Assembly (NCBI RefSeq): GCF_009848495.1
Contig: NZ_WWEP01000001.1
Location: 62,001-126,000, forward strand
Reading direction: 5' to 3'
From: Flavobacterium sp. MK4S-17
GTDB lineage: Bacteria; Bacteroidota; Bacteroidia; Flavobacteriales; Flavobacteriaceae
Length of the DNA stretch: 64,000 nucleotides
Below the pieces are notes generated by a model. It made no database searches. It was not told where the DNA came from and worked only from the letters and a program-made list of their open reading frames with translations. Both the position numbers and the translations under genes were made by a program. The stretch's first letter is position 1, and each line of letters starts with the position of its first letter. Shown piece by piece: positions 16,732 through 25,539 of this stretch.

Positions 16732-17436
16732 ATGAAAACCGTCCGCACCTATTCCCTGGAATGGCTTGATTCGCTGGTGTCCGTGACACTTAACCCTCAC
16801 AAGCCCTATCGCAGCAGGCTCCGCGCAGCAGACATTGCGTCCCTTGCAGAACAGCTTCCCGAAGAAGTGCTGCAGGTCCGGTCTGAGCTGATCGACAAAG
16901 TATTTGCCCTGAACAAGGACAGCCAGGTGCAGCACCTCGTCAAAAAGTATCATGAAGCCTTGCTATCATTGCAGGGGCTTTTGGCAGAGTACCGGAATGA
17001 CGCTACATTTAATGCCCCACAACTTAACGGGCTCGATACAAAAATAGCTGCCTGCCTTGATGACCTGCTAACTTTCATAAAAAGGCGCTTTGGCTACTAC
17101 ATCGGTGCAGAAATCAAAAATGCTGATGCAGCCATTCCGGCGGATATCCCGCCAGGCCAAAAAGAAAGGCAACCGGATCATAAGCAGAAGATCCTGTGCA
17201 CGCTTTCCGGCGACCAGATCGCCCTGATACTAAGAGGGGCTGATGAGGCGCAGCTACTAAAAGCCCGCTCCATGAATGCCGTCTTTAAAAGCATTGTCCC
17301 TTTCCTGTCCACCGAGCACAGGGAACATCTCTCGCCTGATTCCATCCGCAGCAAGGCCTATAATCCTGAGGAGGCCGACCGTGAAGCGGCAATTTCCGCC
17401 CTGCAGGCTATCATCCGGAAAATCCAAAGCTACTAG
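16732..17436 (+). CDS. Hypothetical ICE protein with RteC-like C-terminus
   Basis: A 234-residue soluble protein. The C-terminal ~80 residues (LSGDQIALILRGADEAQLL, then FKSIVPFLSTEHREHLSPDSIRSKAYNPEE) resemble the C-terminal region of RteC-type ICE regulatory proteins in general pattern: a helix with L-x-x-QIAL-x-L, then an S-x-x-S(I/L)R-x-K-x-(Y/F) turn. RteC regulates excision in CTnDOT. The similarity is from memory of the pattern only. The gene follows the AraC regulator by 2 bases and is followed by a terminator, so the pair forms a two-gene regulatory unit. Confidence 0.45.
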   Translation: MKTVRTYSLEWLDSLVSVTLNPHKPYRSRLRAADIASLAEQLPEEVLQVRSELIDKVFALNKDSQVQHLVKKYHEALLSLQGLLAEYRNDATFNAPQLNGLDTKIAACLDDLLTFIKRRFGYYIGAEIKNADAAIPADIPPGQKERQPDHKQKILCTLSGDQIALILRGADEAQLLKARSMNAVFKSIVPFLSTEHREHLSPDSIRSKAYNPEEADREAAISALQAIIRKIQSY

Positions 17437-17449
17437 GGAACAATTTGGG

Positions 17450-17472
17450 GCACAACTTTAAGTTGTGCTTTT
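17450..17472 (+). terminator. Rho-independent terminator
   Basis: GCACAACTTTAAGTTGTGC (17,450-17,468) folds into a tight hairpin followed by TTTT. It lies 13 bases after the RteC-like gene and separates the regulatory unit from the transfer genes. Confidence 0.75.
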
Positions 17473-17571
17473 ACAGCATAAACCAAGAAGGTAACTTCGT
17501 CAATGTAAAAATGAGTTGAGCGGTACTGCCGCAATGATGCCGATTAATGTTGAACGAAAAAATTAAAGCTT

Positions 17572-18048
17572 ATGTTTACCGAAATTACCTGGGCTACCTA
17601 CCTGAAGGTTACAGCCGCCGCACTTTTCATCTACTACACTTTATTGCTGCTTAAACTTTATTTCCCCCAGATCAGGACATCGATTTCAAACGGAAGCATG
17701 GCCTTCAGCCAATCCCGCACTACTGAAGTAAATCACGCTACAGGCATTATGGGAGAACAAGGTAACCTTGTACCCGCCGGAGAATTCAATGAACCCGGTT
17801 ACAGTGATTACGAAATCATTGAGGAGATGGTTGATAGGGTTAAGGGCGCTTTAAAAGAAGCTGTCACTAACGAGCAAGGTGAAGACAAGACCATCGTACA
17901 GCTGAAAGCGATTGTCAATGATTACCCGTTACTTTCCAGATCGAATTTCAGGCCCTCCATTAATGAATTTATCGCCACTGAAAGCCAGCAGCACGGCTTT
18001 GTTTCCATAACGGAAGAAGTAGCGGAACAATTCTGGAAGACTACATAA
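17572..18048 (+). CDS. Small membrane protein at the head of the tra region
   Basis: A 158-residue protein with one N-terminal transmembrane segment (YLKVTAAALFIYYTLLLLKLYF, about residues 10-31) and a hydrophilic, acidic remainder. I do not recognise the family. It is the first gene of the co-oriented transfer block, 117 bases before traE, so it is likely an ICE-specific envelope or regulatory protein, perhaps occupying the position of traC or traD of other elements. The ATG at 17,572 is preceded by an A-rich sequence without an obvious Shine-Dalgarno, as is common in Bacteroidota. Confidence 0.6.
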   Translation: MFTEITWATYLKVTAAALFIYYTLLLLKLYFPQIRTSISNGSMAFSQSRTTEVNHATGIMGEQGNLVPAGEFNEPGYSDYEIIEEMVDRVKGALKEAVTNEQGEDKTIVQLKAIVNDYPLLSRSNFRPSINEFIATESQQHGFVSITEEVAEQFWKTT

Positions 18049-18051
18049 TAC

Positions 18052-18138
18052 AGCGAAGGCCAGGCCCCTGTTCATCCTGCAGCAGTGAGAAGAAGGTGAC
18101 AGAAGGAGGGGGGAGCGCAACGGCGGCCAGCCTTCGCT
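18052..18138 (+). repeat. Long-range inverted repeat upstream of traE
   Basis: AGCGAAGGC (18,052-18,060) is exactly complementary to GCCTTCGCT (18,130-18,138); pairing can extend inward with mismatches through the neighbouring GGCC tracts. The enclosed ~69 bases are purine-rich. In RNA this would make a closed leader domain ending 27 bases before the traE start. Function is unknown. Confidence 0.45.
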
Positions 18139-18165
18139 ATTCTATAACTTAAATCAAAGGACATC

Positions 18166-18480
18166 ATGAAAAATACTGTAAGCAAGGCGATGCACGTAGT
18201 GGCATTTGCCCTTTTGCTGGCATTGCCCTTGGTAGCCAATGCCCAGGACGGGCTCGCCGGCATCAACGAGGCCAACCAGCAGGTGAGGAGCTATTTTGAC
18301 GCCGGGACTGACCTTATGTATGCTGTCGGTGCGATACTGGGGCTGATAGGAGCCGTTAAGGTTTACCAGAAATGGAATGCCGGAGACCCTGATACCGGAA
18401 AAGTTGCCGCCGCCTGGTTTGGCAGCTGCGTGTTCCTCGTCGTTGTGGCCACTGTGATCCAGTCATTCTTTGGCATATAG
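18166..18480 (+). CDS. traE: Conjugative transfer protein TraE (DUF4134)
   Basis: A 104-residue protein with a cleavable signal peptide (ending LVANAQD) and two transmembrane segments (LMYAVGAILGLIGAVKVY and AAWFGSCVFLVVVATVI). This is the DUF4134 architecture of CTnDOT TraE, the VirB2/VirB3-like small inner-membrane component of the mating apparatus. The QKWNAGDPDTGK loop between the membrane segments is characteristic of the family. It starts a run of genes separated by 2-20 bases (traE to the DUF3945-like gene), which should be one operon. Confidence 0.88.
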   Translation: MKNTVSKAMHVVAFALLLALPLVANAQDGLAGINEANQQVRSYFDAGTDLMYAVGAILGLIGAVKVYQKWNAGDPDTGKVAAAWFGSCVFLVVVATVIQSFFGI

Positions 18481-18482
18481 CT

Positions 18483-18803
18483 ATGGGGACAGTATACAAG
18501 GTCAATAAGGGCATCAACAAAAGCATCGAGTTCAAGGGGCTGAAGGCGCAGTACATCTGGTACCTCGGCGGGGGCATAATCATACTGATGATCCTGTTCG
18601 CCGCCCTGTTCATCATCGGGCTGCCCTCGCTCGTTTGCGTAGGCCTGATAGGAGTGCTGGGGACGCTTCTGGTTGTGAATATATACGGGCTCAGCCGCAA
18701 ATACGGGGAGCATGGCATGATGAAAGCCCTGGCTAAAAAACAGCTGCCTAAAGCCCTGAAGTGCTACAGCCGTAAGGTGTTTATGCGAAACGGAAAATTA
18801 TGA
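18483..18803 (+). CDS. traF: Conjugative transfer protein TraF (DUF4133)
   Basis: A 106-residue protein with the DUF4133 signature: YKVNKGINKSIEFKGLKAQYIWYLGGG, then two membrane helices and a basic tail (YGEHGMMKALAKKQLPK). It corresponds to TraF of CTnDOT-type elements and is VirB3-like. It starts 2 bases after traE and ends 4 bases before traG, an arrangement conserved in Bacteroidota ICEs. Confidence 0.88.
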   Translation: MGTVYKVNKGINKSIEFKGLKAQYIWYLGGGIIILMILFAALFIIGLPSLVCVGLIGVLGTLLVVNIYGLSRKYGEHGMMKALAKKQLPKALKCYSRKVFMRNGKL

Positions 18804-18807
18804 GTTT

Positions 18808-21282
18808 ATGGAAAAGACACTGGAAAAAATGTTGCCGGTACTGGATGTCCAGCAGGGAGTCATCGTATCGAGGCAGGGGGATGCCACCCTGGCCTACCGG
18901 CTGGAATTGCCGGAGATCTTTACCCTATCGGATACGGAATATGAAGCGTTCCACCAGGCATGGCTGAAAGCCATCCGCGTGCTGCCAAAGCATACGGTGC
19001 TGTATAAGCAGGACTGGTTCATCAGGGCCGGGCACCGGCCTGACTTCTCAAAAGGCACTACCAGCTTCCTGGACCGCAGCAGCGACCGCTTTTTTAATGA
19101 GCGCCCCTATTTGGACCACAGCAGCTACCTGTTCCTTACTAAAAAGCCTTCGGGAAGGAAAGCGGCGACATCCTTGTTCTCGAGCCTTGCCAGGCCATCA
19201 TTGCTACCCAGGGAAACATTGGGCCCGCAGGAATTGCAGGATTTCAGGGATGCGGCAGGCCAGTTCCAAAGGATATTGGAGGACAGCGGCTTTGTCAAGG
19301 CAGGACTTTTAGGGGATGCTGACATTTATAGCGATAAAGTAAAAGCAGGGCTATTGGAACGATACTGCACCCTGAGTGATAAAGAAGGGGAGCACGTTTT
19401 TGGGGACCTTGTCTTTGATGATGCACTGCTGGTTAACGGAAAATATGTGCAGCTCTACACCCTCGCTGATGCTGCCAACCTTCCCTCACTATGCGGGCCG
19501 CGGATCACCTATGACCGTTATTCGACCGACCGGACCAGTTTCAGCGTGGGATTTGCTTCACCGCTGGGGCAGCTACTTCCCTGCAACCACATTTACAGCC
19601 AGTACATCTTCATAGAAGATGCCGCTAAAACCCTGCAGCGTATGGAGAGCAAGCGGCTGCGCCTCCAGTCCCTGTCGGCGTACAGCAGGGAGAACCTTAT
19701 TGCCAGGGATGCTACCAACGATTTCCTTAATGAAGCCATCAGCAGGCAGCGCCTGCCAGTGAGGGCCCACTTTAACATTCTCGTCTGGTCGGACAGGAAG
19801 GATGACCTTAATGACCTGAAGAACATGGTATCCTCAGCGCTGGCGCAGATGGATGCTTCTGCCAAGCAGGAAACGGTGGGTGCCGCCCAGATCTATTGGG
19901 CGGGAATACCGGGCAATGCTGCCGACTTTCCCATGAACGATACTTTTGACACTTTTGCTGAGCAGGCAACCTGTTTCCTCAACCTTGAAACGGGTTACCG
20001 CAGCTCCTTAAGCCCAGTCGGCATACGGCTCGGTGATCGCCTTACGGGCAGGCCTGTGCATGTGGATATTAGTGATGAGCCTATGAAAATGGGCATTTGC
20101 ACCAACCGCAACAAGTTCATCCTCGGCCCCTCGGGCAGTGGAAAGTCCTTTTTTACCAACCATATGGTACGAAGTTATTATGAGCAGGGCACGCATGTGG
20201 TACTGGTCGATGTCGGCCACAGCTACAAGGGGCTTTGCGATATGGTGGGTGGCTATTACTTTACCTATGAAGAAAGCAATCCCATCCGCTTCAACCCCTT
20301 TTACATCGGCGAGGGTGACAGGCTGGATACCGAGAAAAAGGAAAGCATCAAAACCTTGCTGCTGGCGCTGTGGAAAAAGGACAATGAGACCTTCAGGCGC
20401 AGCGAATATGTGGCGCTTTCCAATGCGTTGCAGCTGTACTACGAAAAACTGGATACTGATGCAGCGCTATTCCCGGGCTTTGATACCTTCTATGAGTTCC
20501 TGCGGGATGATTTTACAAAAGTGCTGGAATCTGATAAGGTAAAGGACAGGGATTTTGATGTCAGCAACTTCTTATATGTGCTCAGGCCGTACTACAGCGG
20601 CGGTGAATTCGATTACCTGCTCAACGCGACGGAAAACCTTGAGCTCCTGCAGGAGCGGTTGATCGTTTTTGAGCTGGACAACATCAAGGACCACCCGATA
20701 TTGTTCCCGGTGGTGACCATCATCATCATGGAAGTATTCATCAGCAAGATGCGCAAACTGAAGGGCATACGCAAAATGATCCTTATCGAGGAAGCATGGA
20801 AAGCCATTGCCAAGGAAGGCATGGCCGAATACATCAAATATTTGTTCAAGACCGTGCGCAAGTTTTTCGGGGAAGCCATTGTGGTAACCCAGGAAGTGGA
20901 GGACATCATTTCTTCTCCCGTGGTCAAGCAGGCCATCATCAATAACAGCGACTGCAAGATCCTTCTCGACCAGCGCAAGTACCAGAACAAGTTTAACCAG
21001 ATACAGGAGCTCCTGGGGCTGACCGAAAAGGAAAAGGCGCTTGTGCTGTCTGTGAATAAGGCTAACGACCCCGACAAAAAATATAAAGAAGTATTTATCT
21101 CCCTGGGCGGCGTACTATCAAAAGTGTACCGCACAGAGGTTTCGCCTGAGGAATACCTGGCCTATACCACGGAAGAGAGCGAAAAAGTAAAAGTCCAGGA
21201 ATACGCTGCCCGCTTCGGGGGCGACATCCGCAAAGGCATTGCGGCCCTGGCTCAGGACCTACAGGACAATTCTAAAAAATAA
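18808..21282 (+). CDS. traG: Conjugation ATPase TraG (VirB4-like)
   Basis: An 824-residue cytoplasmic ATPase that powers assembly of the type IV secretion channel. Walker A GPSGSGKS is at 440-447 (KFILGPSGSGKSFFTNHMVRSYY), and the Walker B region near 657 reads MILIEEAWKAI. The N-terminal ~400 residues are the VirB4/CagE-like domain. The length matches CTnDOT TraG. The helicase-like C-terminal region (FKTVRKFFGEAIVVTQEVEDI) is intact, with no frameshift. It lies between traF and traI with gaps of 4 and 5 bases. Confidence 0.93.
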   Translation: MEKTLEKMLPVLDVQQGVIVSRQGDATLAYRLELPEIFTLSDTEYEAFHQAWLKAIRVLPKHTVLYKQDWFIRAGHRPDFSKGTTSFLDRSSDRFFNERPYLDHSSYLFLTKKPSGRKAATSLFSSLARPSLLPRETLGPQELQDFRDAAGQFQRILEDSGFVKAGLLGDADIYSDKVKAGLLERYCTLSDKEGEHVFGDLVFDDALLVNGKYVQLYTLADAANLPSLCGPRITYDRYSTDRTSFSVGFASPLGQLLPCNHIYSQYIFIEDAAKTLQRMESKRLRLQSLSAYSRENLIARDATNDFLNEAISRQRLPVRAHFNILVWSDRKDDLNDLKNMVSSALAQMDASAKQETVGAAQIYWAGIPGNAADFPMNDTFDTFAEQATCFLNLETGYRSSLSPVGIRLGDRLTGRPVHVDISDEPMKMGICTNRNKFILGPSGSGKSFFTNHMVRSYYEQGTHVVLVDVGHSYKGLCDMVGGYYFTYEESNPIRFNPFYIGEGDRLDTEKKESIKTLLLALWKKDNETFRRSEYVALSNALQLYYEKLDTDAALFPGFDTFYEFLRDDFTKVLESDKVKDRDFDVSNFLYVLRPYYSGGEFDYLLNATENLELLQERLIVFELDNIKDHPILFPVVTIIIMEVFISKMRKLKGIRKMILIEEAWKAIAKEGMAEYIKYLFKTVRKFFGEAIVVTQEVEDIISSPVVKQAIINNSDCKILLDQRKYQNKFNQIQELLGLTEKEKALVLSVNKANDPDKKYKEVFISLGGVLSKVYRTEVSPEEYLAYTTEESEKVKVQEYAARFGGDIRKGIAALAQDLQDNSKK

Positions 21283-21287
21283 CAGTT

Positions 21288-21971
21288 ATGAAAGCACTTG
21301 CATTAAAAACAATACTATGCTTTATGCTGCTCAGCAGCATCGAGGCAAGGCCAGAAGCGGCTGCGCCACCGATCTTCGGAATCGTCCGCGCCGCAATCGT
21401 CAAGGCCATTAAAGCGATGGACCTGAAGATACAGAAGCTCCAGAACAAGACGATATGGCTGCAAAACGCGCAGAAGGAACTTGAGAACACGCTCTCGAAA
21501 GTAAAGCTGGATGAGATATCCGACTGGGCCAATAAGCAAAAGGAGCTATACAAGGAATATTATGATGAGCTCAAACAGGTGAAGGCCATAGTCAGCCAGT
21601 ACCAGCGCATCCGTGACATAACACAGAAGCAGGCGCGGCTGCTGTCGGAATACCAACGCTTCCGGCAGCTCTTCCAGCAGGATGACCATTTTACCCCTGA
21701 AGAGCTATCCTATATGGAACGGGTTTATAATGGTATACTTCAGGAAAGCCTCAACAATATGGAACAGATCTTCCACGTCATCGAATCCTATTCGACCAGC
21801 ATGAGCGATGCGGAGCGCCTTGCACTTATCAACAAGGCTGCGGACAGGATCGACCAAAACTATGACGACCTGCGATTGTTTAACCGGCAAAATGTACTGC
21901 TGACACTGCAACGCGCCAAGGGCAAAAAAGAAGTGGAGCAGATGAGGCGCCTCTATGGTATCGCCAACTAA
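21288..21971 (+). CDS. traI: Conjugative transfer protein TraI (DUF4141)
   Basis: A 227-residue protein with an N-terminal hydrophobic leader and the typical segment KLQNKTIWLQNAQKELENTLSKVKLDEISDWANKQKELYKEYYDELKQVKA, which I recognise as the DUF4141/TraI signature of Bacteroidota ICEs. It is long, helical and probably periplasmic, VirB5-like in position. Its C-terminal half (MSDAERLALINKAADRIDQNYDDLRLFNRQNVLLTLQRAKGKKEVEQMRRLYG) has the same pattern as the C-terminus of the next two genes, so the three look like a tandem family. Confidence 0.82.
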   Translation: MKALALKTILCFMLLSSIEARPEAAAPPIFGIVRAAIVKAIKAMDLKIQKLQNKTIWLQNAQKELENTLSKVKLDEISDWANKQKELYKEYYDELKQVKAIVSQYQRIRDITQKQARLLSEYQRFRQLFQQDDHFTPEELSYMERVYNGILQESLNNMEQIFHVIESYSTSMSDAERLALINKAADRIDQNYDDLRLFNRQNVLLTLQRAKGKKEVEQMRRLYGIAN

Positions 21972-21983
21972 AACCTTTGCAAT

Positions 21984-22601
21984 ATGAAAAATATCTTTAC
22001 GACACTTGCGCTGCTGGCAGCCCTTACTGTTTCGGCCCAATCCGGCCAGGACAGGGTCATGTTGCAGCAGATCGCTGCCCTTAAGACCTATGGCAGCTAT
22101 ATCAAGAAAGGCTACCGTATTGCCAAAGACGGCCTTGCCTTTATCGGCAGCGTTAAAGATGGCGAACTCAGCCTGCATACGCTGTTTTTTGATGGGCTTA
22201 AAAATGTTGGCTCCTTTGTCAGGCAATATCCCAAAGCAGGAGCAATCCTCGAACTGAACAACCGGATAGGAGAACTCCACGAAAAACTGTCCGCCCAACT
22301 GGCCACTGACCTGTTCCATGGCAATGAGAAGGATTATATCCGAAGGGTGGTGGCGCGCGTACTGGAAGGTTGTGCAGATGATATAGACGCGCTGAACTCG
22401 CTGCTGTCACAAAGCAGCTTAGTGATGGATGACGCACAAAGGCTGGAGAGGATAGATGCTTTATATGACGGCATGGAAGACAGGTATATTTTCAGCCGGG
22501 CATACCATAATGCATGCGTAACGCTGGCCGCTGCGCGGCAGCAGGAATGCTCGGGAATCAGGCAGTCAAGAGAATTACTTAACCTAAACGAACTCCCATG
22601 A
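21984..22601 (+). CDS. TraI-like paralogue, secreted helical protein
   Basis: A 205-residue protein with a signal peptide (LLAALTVSAQS). The body carries the pattern GYRIAKDGLAFIGSVKDGELSLHTLFFDGL and a C-terminal MDDAQRLERIDALYDGMEDRYIFSRAYHNACVTLAAAR, paralleling the third copy (GYNMVKDLTQGNFDLHKTFLDAL; MSDEERLAAIDRIYMAMQDKMLFVRDFNSETSVLAVQRA). It lies 12 bases after traI and overlaps the following gene by 4 bases. It is probably a periplasmic mating-apparatus component or accessory. It is more divergent than its neighbours. Confidence 0.6.
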   Translation: MKNIFTTLALLAALTVSAQSGQDRVMLQQIAALKTYGSYIKKGYRIAKDGLAFIGSVKDGELSLHTLFFDGLKNVGSFVRQYPKAGAILELNNRIGELHEKLSAQLATDLFHGNEKDYIRRVVARVLEGCADDIDALNSLLSQSSLVMDDAQRLERIDALYDGMEDRYIFSRAYHNACVTLAAARQQECSGIRQSRELLNLNELP

Positions 22602-23233
22602 AAAAAATACAATACCTGATGCTTCTCGTTGCTTTTACCGCCCTTTCACCAAAAGCTACTGCGCAGGTGCAGGAACTGAAGCAGCTTGCGCTGAATATTG
22701 AGAAGCTCACCCAGTTCAGGGCCATTTTGAAGGACATGAAAGAAGGTTACCAAATCCTGACCAAGGGCTATAATATGGTAAAAGACCTTACACAGGGAAA
22801 CTTTGACCTGCACAAAACATTTTTGGATGCACTCCTGCAGGTTAGCCCTGCAGTCCGGAACTATAAGCGGGTAGGGGACATCATTGACTATCAGGTAAGG
22901 ATCGTGCAGGATTGCGGGAGGCACCGCAACAAACTCCATTCGAGCGGGCTTTTCGCGGCGGAAGAGCTACTCTATTTTTCAGGGGTTTATGATAAGGTCT
23001 TTGAAGAAAGCTTAAGAAATCTGGATGAACTGACTGACGTGCTTACGGCCGGAAAAATGCGGATGTCGGATGAGGAGCGCCTTGCTGCCATTGACAGGAT
23101 CTACATGGCGATGCAGGACAAGATGCTGTTCGTGCGTGATTTCAACTCGGAAACTTCGGTTTTAGCGGTCCAGCGGGCTAAGGAAGCCCGCGATGTGGAG
23201 GCGATACGGCTGCTTACCGGCACCAACCCTTAA
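22598..23233 (+). CDS. TraI-like paralogue, secreted helical protein
   Basis: A 211-residue protein with a signal peptide (LVAFTALSPKATAQ). It shares the middle and C-terminal pattern of the two preceding genes (GYQILTKGYNMVKDLTQGNFDLHKTFLD; MSDEERLAAIDRIYMAMQDKMLFVRDFN). It starts inside the end of the previous gene and ends 10 bases before the traJ ATG. Tandem TraI-like proteins may form a hetero-oligomeric part of the channel; this is inferred only from position and repetition. Confidence 0.62.
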   Translation: MKKIQYLMLLVAFTALSPKATAQVQELKQLALNIEKLTQFRAILKDMKEGYQILTKGYNMVKDLTQGNFDLHKTFLDALLQVSPAVRNYKRVGDIIDYQVRIVQDCGRHRNKLHSSGLFAAEELLYFSGVYDKVFEESLRNLDELTDVLTAGKMRMSDEERLAAIDRIYMAMQDKMLFVRDFNSETSVLAVQRAKEARDVEAIRLLTGTNP

Positions 23234-23243
23234 TCAAAATGTT

Positions 23244-24446
23244 ATGATTAAAATCAATTTTAAGGCTGCCCTATACGCAGCCGCGGCCCTTCTTTTGCCC
23301 GTCGCCGGATTCGGCCAGTCACTGGCTGAAGAGATGAATGGCCTTCATGGGATACTTGAACAGCTGTATGATGAGATGATGCCCCTTTGCAGTGACCTTA
23401 TCGGTATCTCGCAGGGAATTGCGGGCTTCGCCGCGTTGTTCTATATCGCTTCACGGGTATGGAGGCACCTGGCCAATGCGGAGCCCATAGACTTTTATCC
23501 GTTGTTCCGTCCCTTTGTGATAGGCTTTTGCATTGTTTCATTTCCCTTGGTACTTGCCATGATCAATGGCATTATGAAGCCCACGGTTACAGCCACAGGC
23601 GCTATGGTAGAAAATTCGAACCAGGCGATCGAGGAGCTGCTCCGCCAGAAAGAGGAAGCCATCAAGACCACTGATGCCTGGCAGATGTATGTGGGCGAGG
23701 ACGGCAGCGGCGACCGGGACCGTTGGTACAAATACACCCATGACGGGGAGGAGCCTTCCGGTGAGGGGCTTATCGAAGGCATTGGCAACGATATCAAATT
23801 CGCGATGGCAAAAGCGTCCTACAGCTTCAGGAATTCGGTCAAGGAGTGGATGAGCGAAGTGCTTCGGGTGCTTTTTGAAGCAGCCTCACTATGCATTGAT
23901 ACCCTGCGCACGTTCCAGCTCGTAGTGCTGTCCATCTTAGGCCCGCTGGTCTTCGGCCTCGCCGTTTTTGACGGCTTCCAGCATACGCTGACGGTCTGGC
24001 TGGCACGGTATATCAATATCTTCCTGTGGCTCCCTGTCGCCAACATCTTTGGCAGCATCATCGGCAAGATCCAGGAGAAAATGCTGCAGGTCGATATTGC
24101 GCAGGTCAACGAATATGGCGATACCTTCTTCAGCAGGACCGACATGGCCTACCTGGTCTTTATGATCATCGGTATCGTGGGTTATTTCACAGTGCCTTCC
24201 GTTGCCAATTACATTGTCCATGCGGGCGGCGGCGGTGCGTTGAGCCAGAAGGTCACGACCATTTTCAACACCACCACCACATCTGCGGTAAGCTCCGCTT
24301 CCACGGGTGCAGGCATGGCGGCAGACGGCTTGGGGGATGCCGTGAGCAGGGTTACCGGAAGCTTCTCCAGCCATGCCCGTAGCTCGCAGTACTTTGATGA
24401 TGACAAGGATAACTATATGAAGGATAAACTAAAAGGAAATGGATAA
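23244..24446 (+). CDS. traJ: Conjugative transfer membrane protein TraJ
   Basis: The chosen start is the ATG at 23,244 (MIKINFKAALYAAAALLLPVAGFGQS, a signal sequence); the upstream in-frame ATG at 23,193 lies inside the preceding gene. The ~400-residue protein is polytopic, with membrane segments near AGFAALFYIASRVW, PFVIGFCIVSFPLVLAMI, VVLSILGPLVFGLAVFDGF, INIFLWLPVANIFGSIIG and VFMIIGIVGYFTVPSVANYI. A Gly/Ala/Ser-rich cytoplasmic tail follows. This is the VirB6-like TraJ of CTnDOT-type elements, between the TraI group and traK as expected. Confidence 0.88.
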   Translation: MIKINFKAALYAAAALLLPVAGFGQSLAEEMNGLHGILEQLYDEMMPLCSDLIGISQGIAGFAALFYIASRVWRHLANAEPIDFYPLFRPFVIGFCIVSFPLVLAMINGIMKPTVTATGAMVENSNQAIEELLRQKEEAIKTTDAWQMYVGEDGSGDRDRWYKYTHDGEEPSGEGLIEGIGNDIKFAMAKASYSFRNSVKEWMSEVLRVLFEAASLCIDTLRTFQLVVLSILGPLVFGLAVFDGFQHTLTVWLARYINIFLWLPVANIFGSIIGKIQEKMLQVDIAQVNEYGDTFFSRTDMAYLVFMIIGIVGYFTVPSVANYIVHAGGGGALSQKVTTIFNTTTTSAVSSASTGAGMAADGLGDAVSRVTGSFSSHARSSQYFDDDKDNYMKDKLKGNG

Positions 24447-24448
24447 CC

Positions 24449-25069
24449 ATGTTTAAGAAACTCAATAACATCGACACCGCTTTCCGCCATGTCAGGGCCT
24501 TTACCCTGGTAGTTGTAATAGCAAGCGCGCTGGTCAGCATATTCGCACTCTATCAAAGCTTCAAGACGGTGAACCGCATGCAGGATAAAATATATGTTTT
24601 GGCCAATGGCAAAGCCATAGAAGCCTATGCTTCCGACCGAAGGGACAACATAGCGGTTGAGGCGCGCGACCATGTGCGGAATTTCCATCACTATTTTTTT
24701 ACCCTTGACCCTGATGAGAAGGTCATCCGCCAGAACGTTTCAAAGGCATTGTATTTGGCCGACAACACAGCTAAAAGGGTATACGATGACCTGAAGGAGG
24801 GCGGCTATTACTCCGGTATTATCTCCGGCAATATCAGCCAGGGCATTAGTATCGACAGTATACAAATTTCCGTCGCCAGCTATCCGTACTATTTCCGGTG
24901 TTATGCAAAGCAGCAAATCGTACGGCCTACAAGCATCCTCACCAGGAGTCTGATCACGGAAGGCAACCTCAGGAATGTATCGCGGAGCGACAACAATCCG
25001 CACGGATTCCTTATCGAGCGCTGGAGGACTATTGAGAATAAAGACATCAGAACTGAAAACCGCAAGTAA
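24449..25069 (+). CDS. traK: Conjugative transfer protein TraK (VirB8-like)
   Basis: A 206-residue protein with one N-terminal membrane anchor (VRAFTLVVVIASALVSIFALYQSF) and a periplasmic domain of VirB8 type. The segment YVLANGKAIEAYASDRRDNIAVEARDHVRNFHHYFFTLDPDEK is typical of TraK, a core scaffold protein of the mating channel. It starts 2 bases after traJ and ends 2 bases before the traL-like gene. Confidence 0.9.
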   Translation: MFKKLNNIDTAFRHVRAFTLVVVIASALVSIFALYQSFKTVNRMQDKIYVLANGKAIEAYASDRRDNIAVEARDHVRNFHHYFFTLDPDEKVIRQNVSKALYLADNTAKRVYDDLKEGGYYSGIISGNISQGISIDSIQISVASYPYYFRCYAKQQIVRPTSILTRSLITEGNLRNVSRSDNNPHGFLIERWRTIENKDIRTENRK

Positions 25070-25071
25070 CC

Positions 25072-25539
25072 ATGAAAAAAGACAAAGATGCGATCCATAA
25101 GGCAACCCTGCCGCAGCACCTTAACGCGCTGTATTTACGGCTAAAGCTGGCGTGGGCAGAGTGGATGGACCACAGATCCAGACGGTTGGCACGGCGCGGG
25201 CAGTATATTGCCCTGGTGTTGTTTGTCACGGTCTCTTCCTGCTGTTGCCTGCTATTGCTATTGGGCGCTACCCGTAACCTTGGTACAATGGATTTAGCGC
25301 CTGTACCGATAAGTAAAGTGAAGGCAGCGGTAGAAAGCCCTGCCGCTGTAGTAAATGATTCCCTGTTGGAAACCCGTGTGCGCAGGTTCCGCAAGTATAT
25401 GGACAGCCTTGCCCGCTCACCGTCAGGGCGAAGGATTCGTGACAGCATAGTATCCGCCCGGCCCGGCCTTATTGATAGCATAAGAATGGCCGAATCATTA
25501 ATTAAAAATCGAAAAACAAATACGTATGAAAAGCAATGA
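25072..25539 (+). CDS. traL: Small membrane protein in the traL position
   Basis: A 155-residue protein with a basic N-terminus (LKLAWAEWMDHRSRRLARRGQ), one membrane helix (YIALVLFVTVSSCCCLLLLLGA) and a periplasmic tail. CTnDOT-type elements carry a small membrane protein, TraL, between traK and traM, and this gene occupies that slot. The sequence alone would not identify it. It overlaps traM by 14 bases. Confidence 0.65.
   Translation: MKKDKDAIHKATLPQHLNALYLRLKLAWAEWMDHRSRRLARRGQYIALVLFVTVSSCCCLLLLLGATRNLGTMDLAPVPISKVKAAVESPAAVVNDSLLETRVRRFRKYMDSLARSPSGRRIRDSIVSARPGLIDSIRMAESLIKNRKTNTYEKQ

Noticed and set aside
21984-23233. Frameshifted or broken traI copies
   Set aside because: Each of the two genes has its own signal peptide, start and full-length body, so they are intact paralogues and not fragments.
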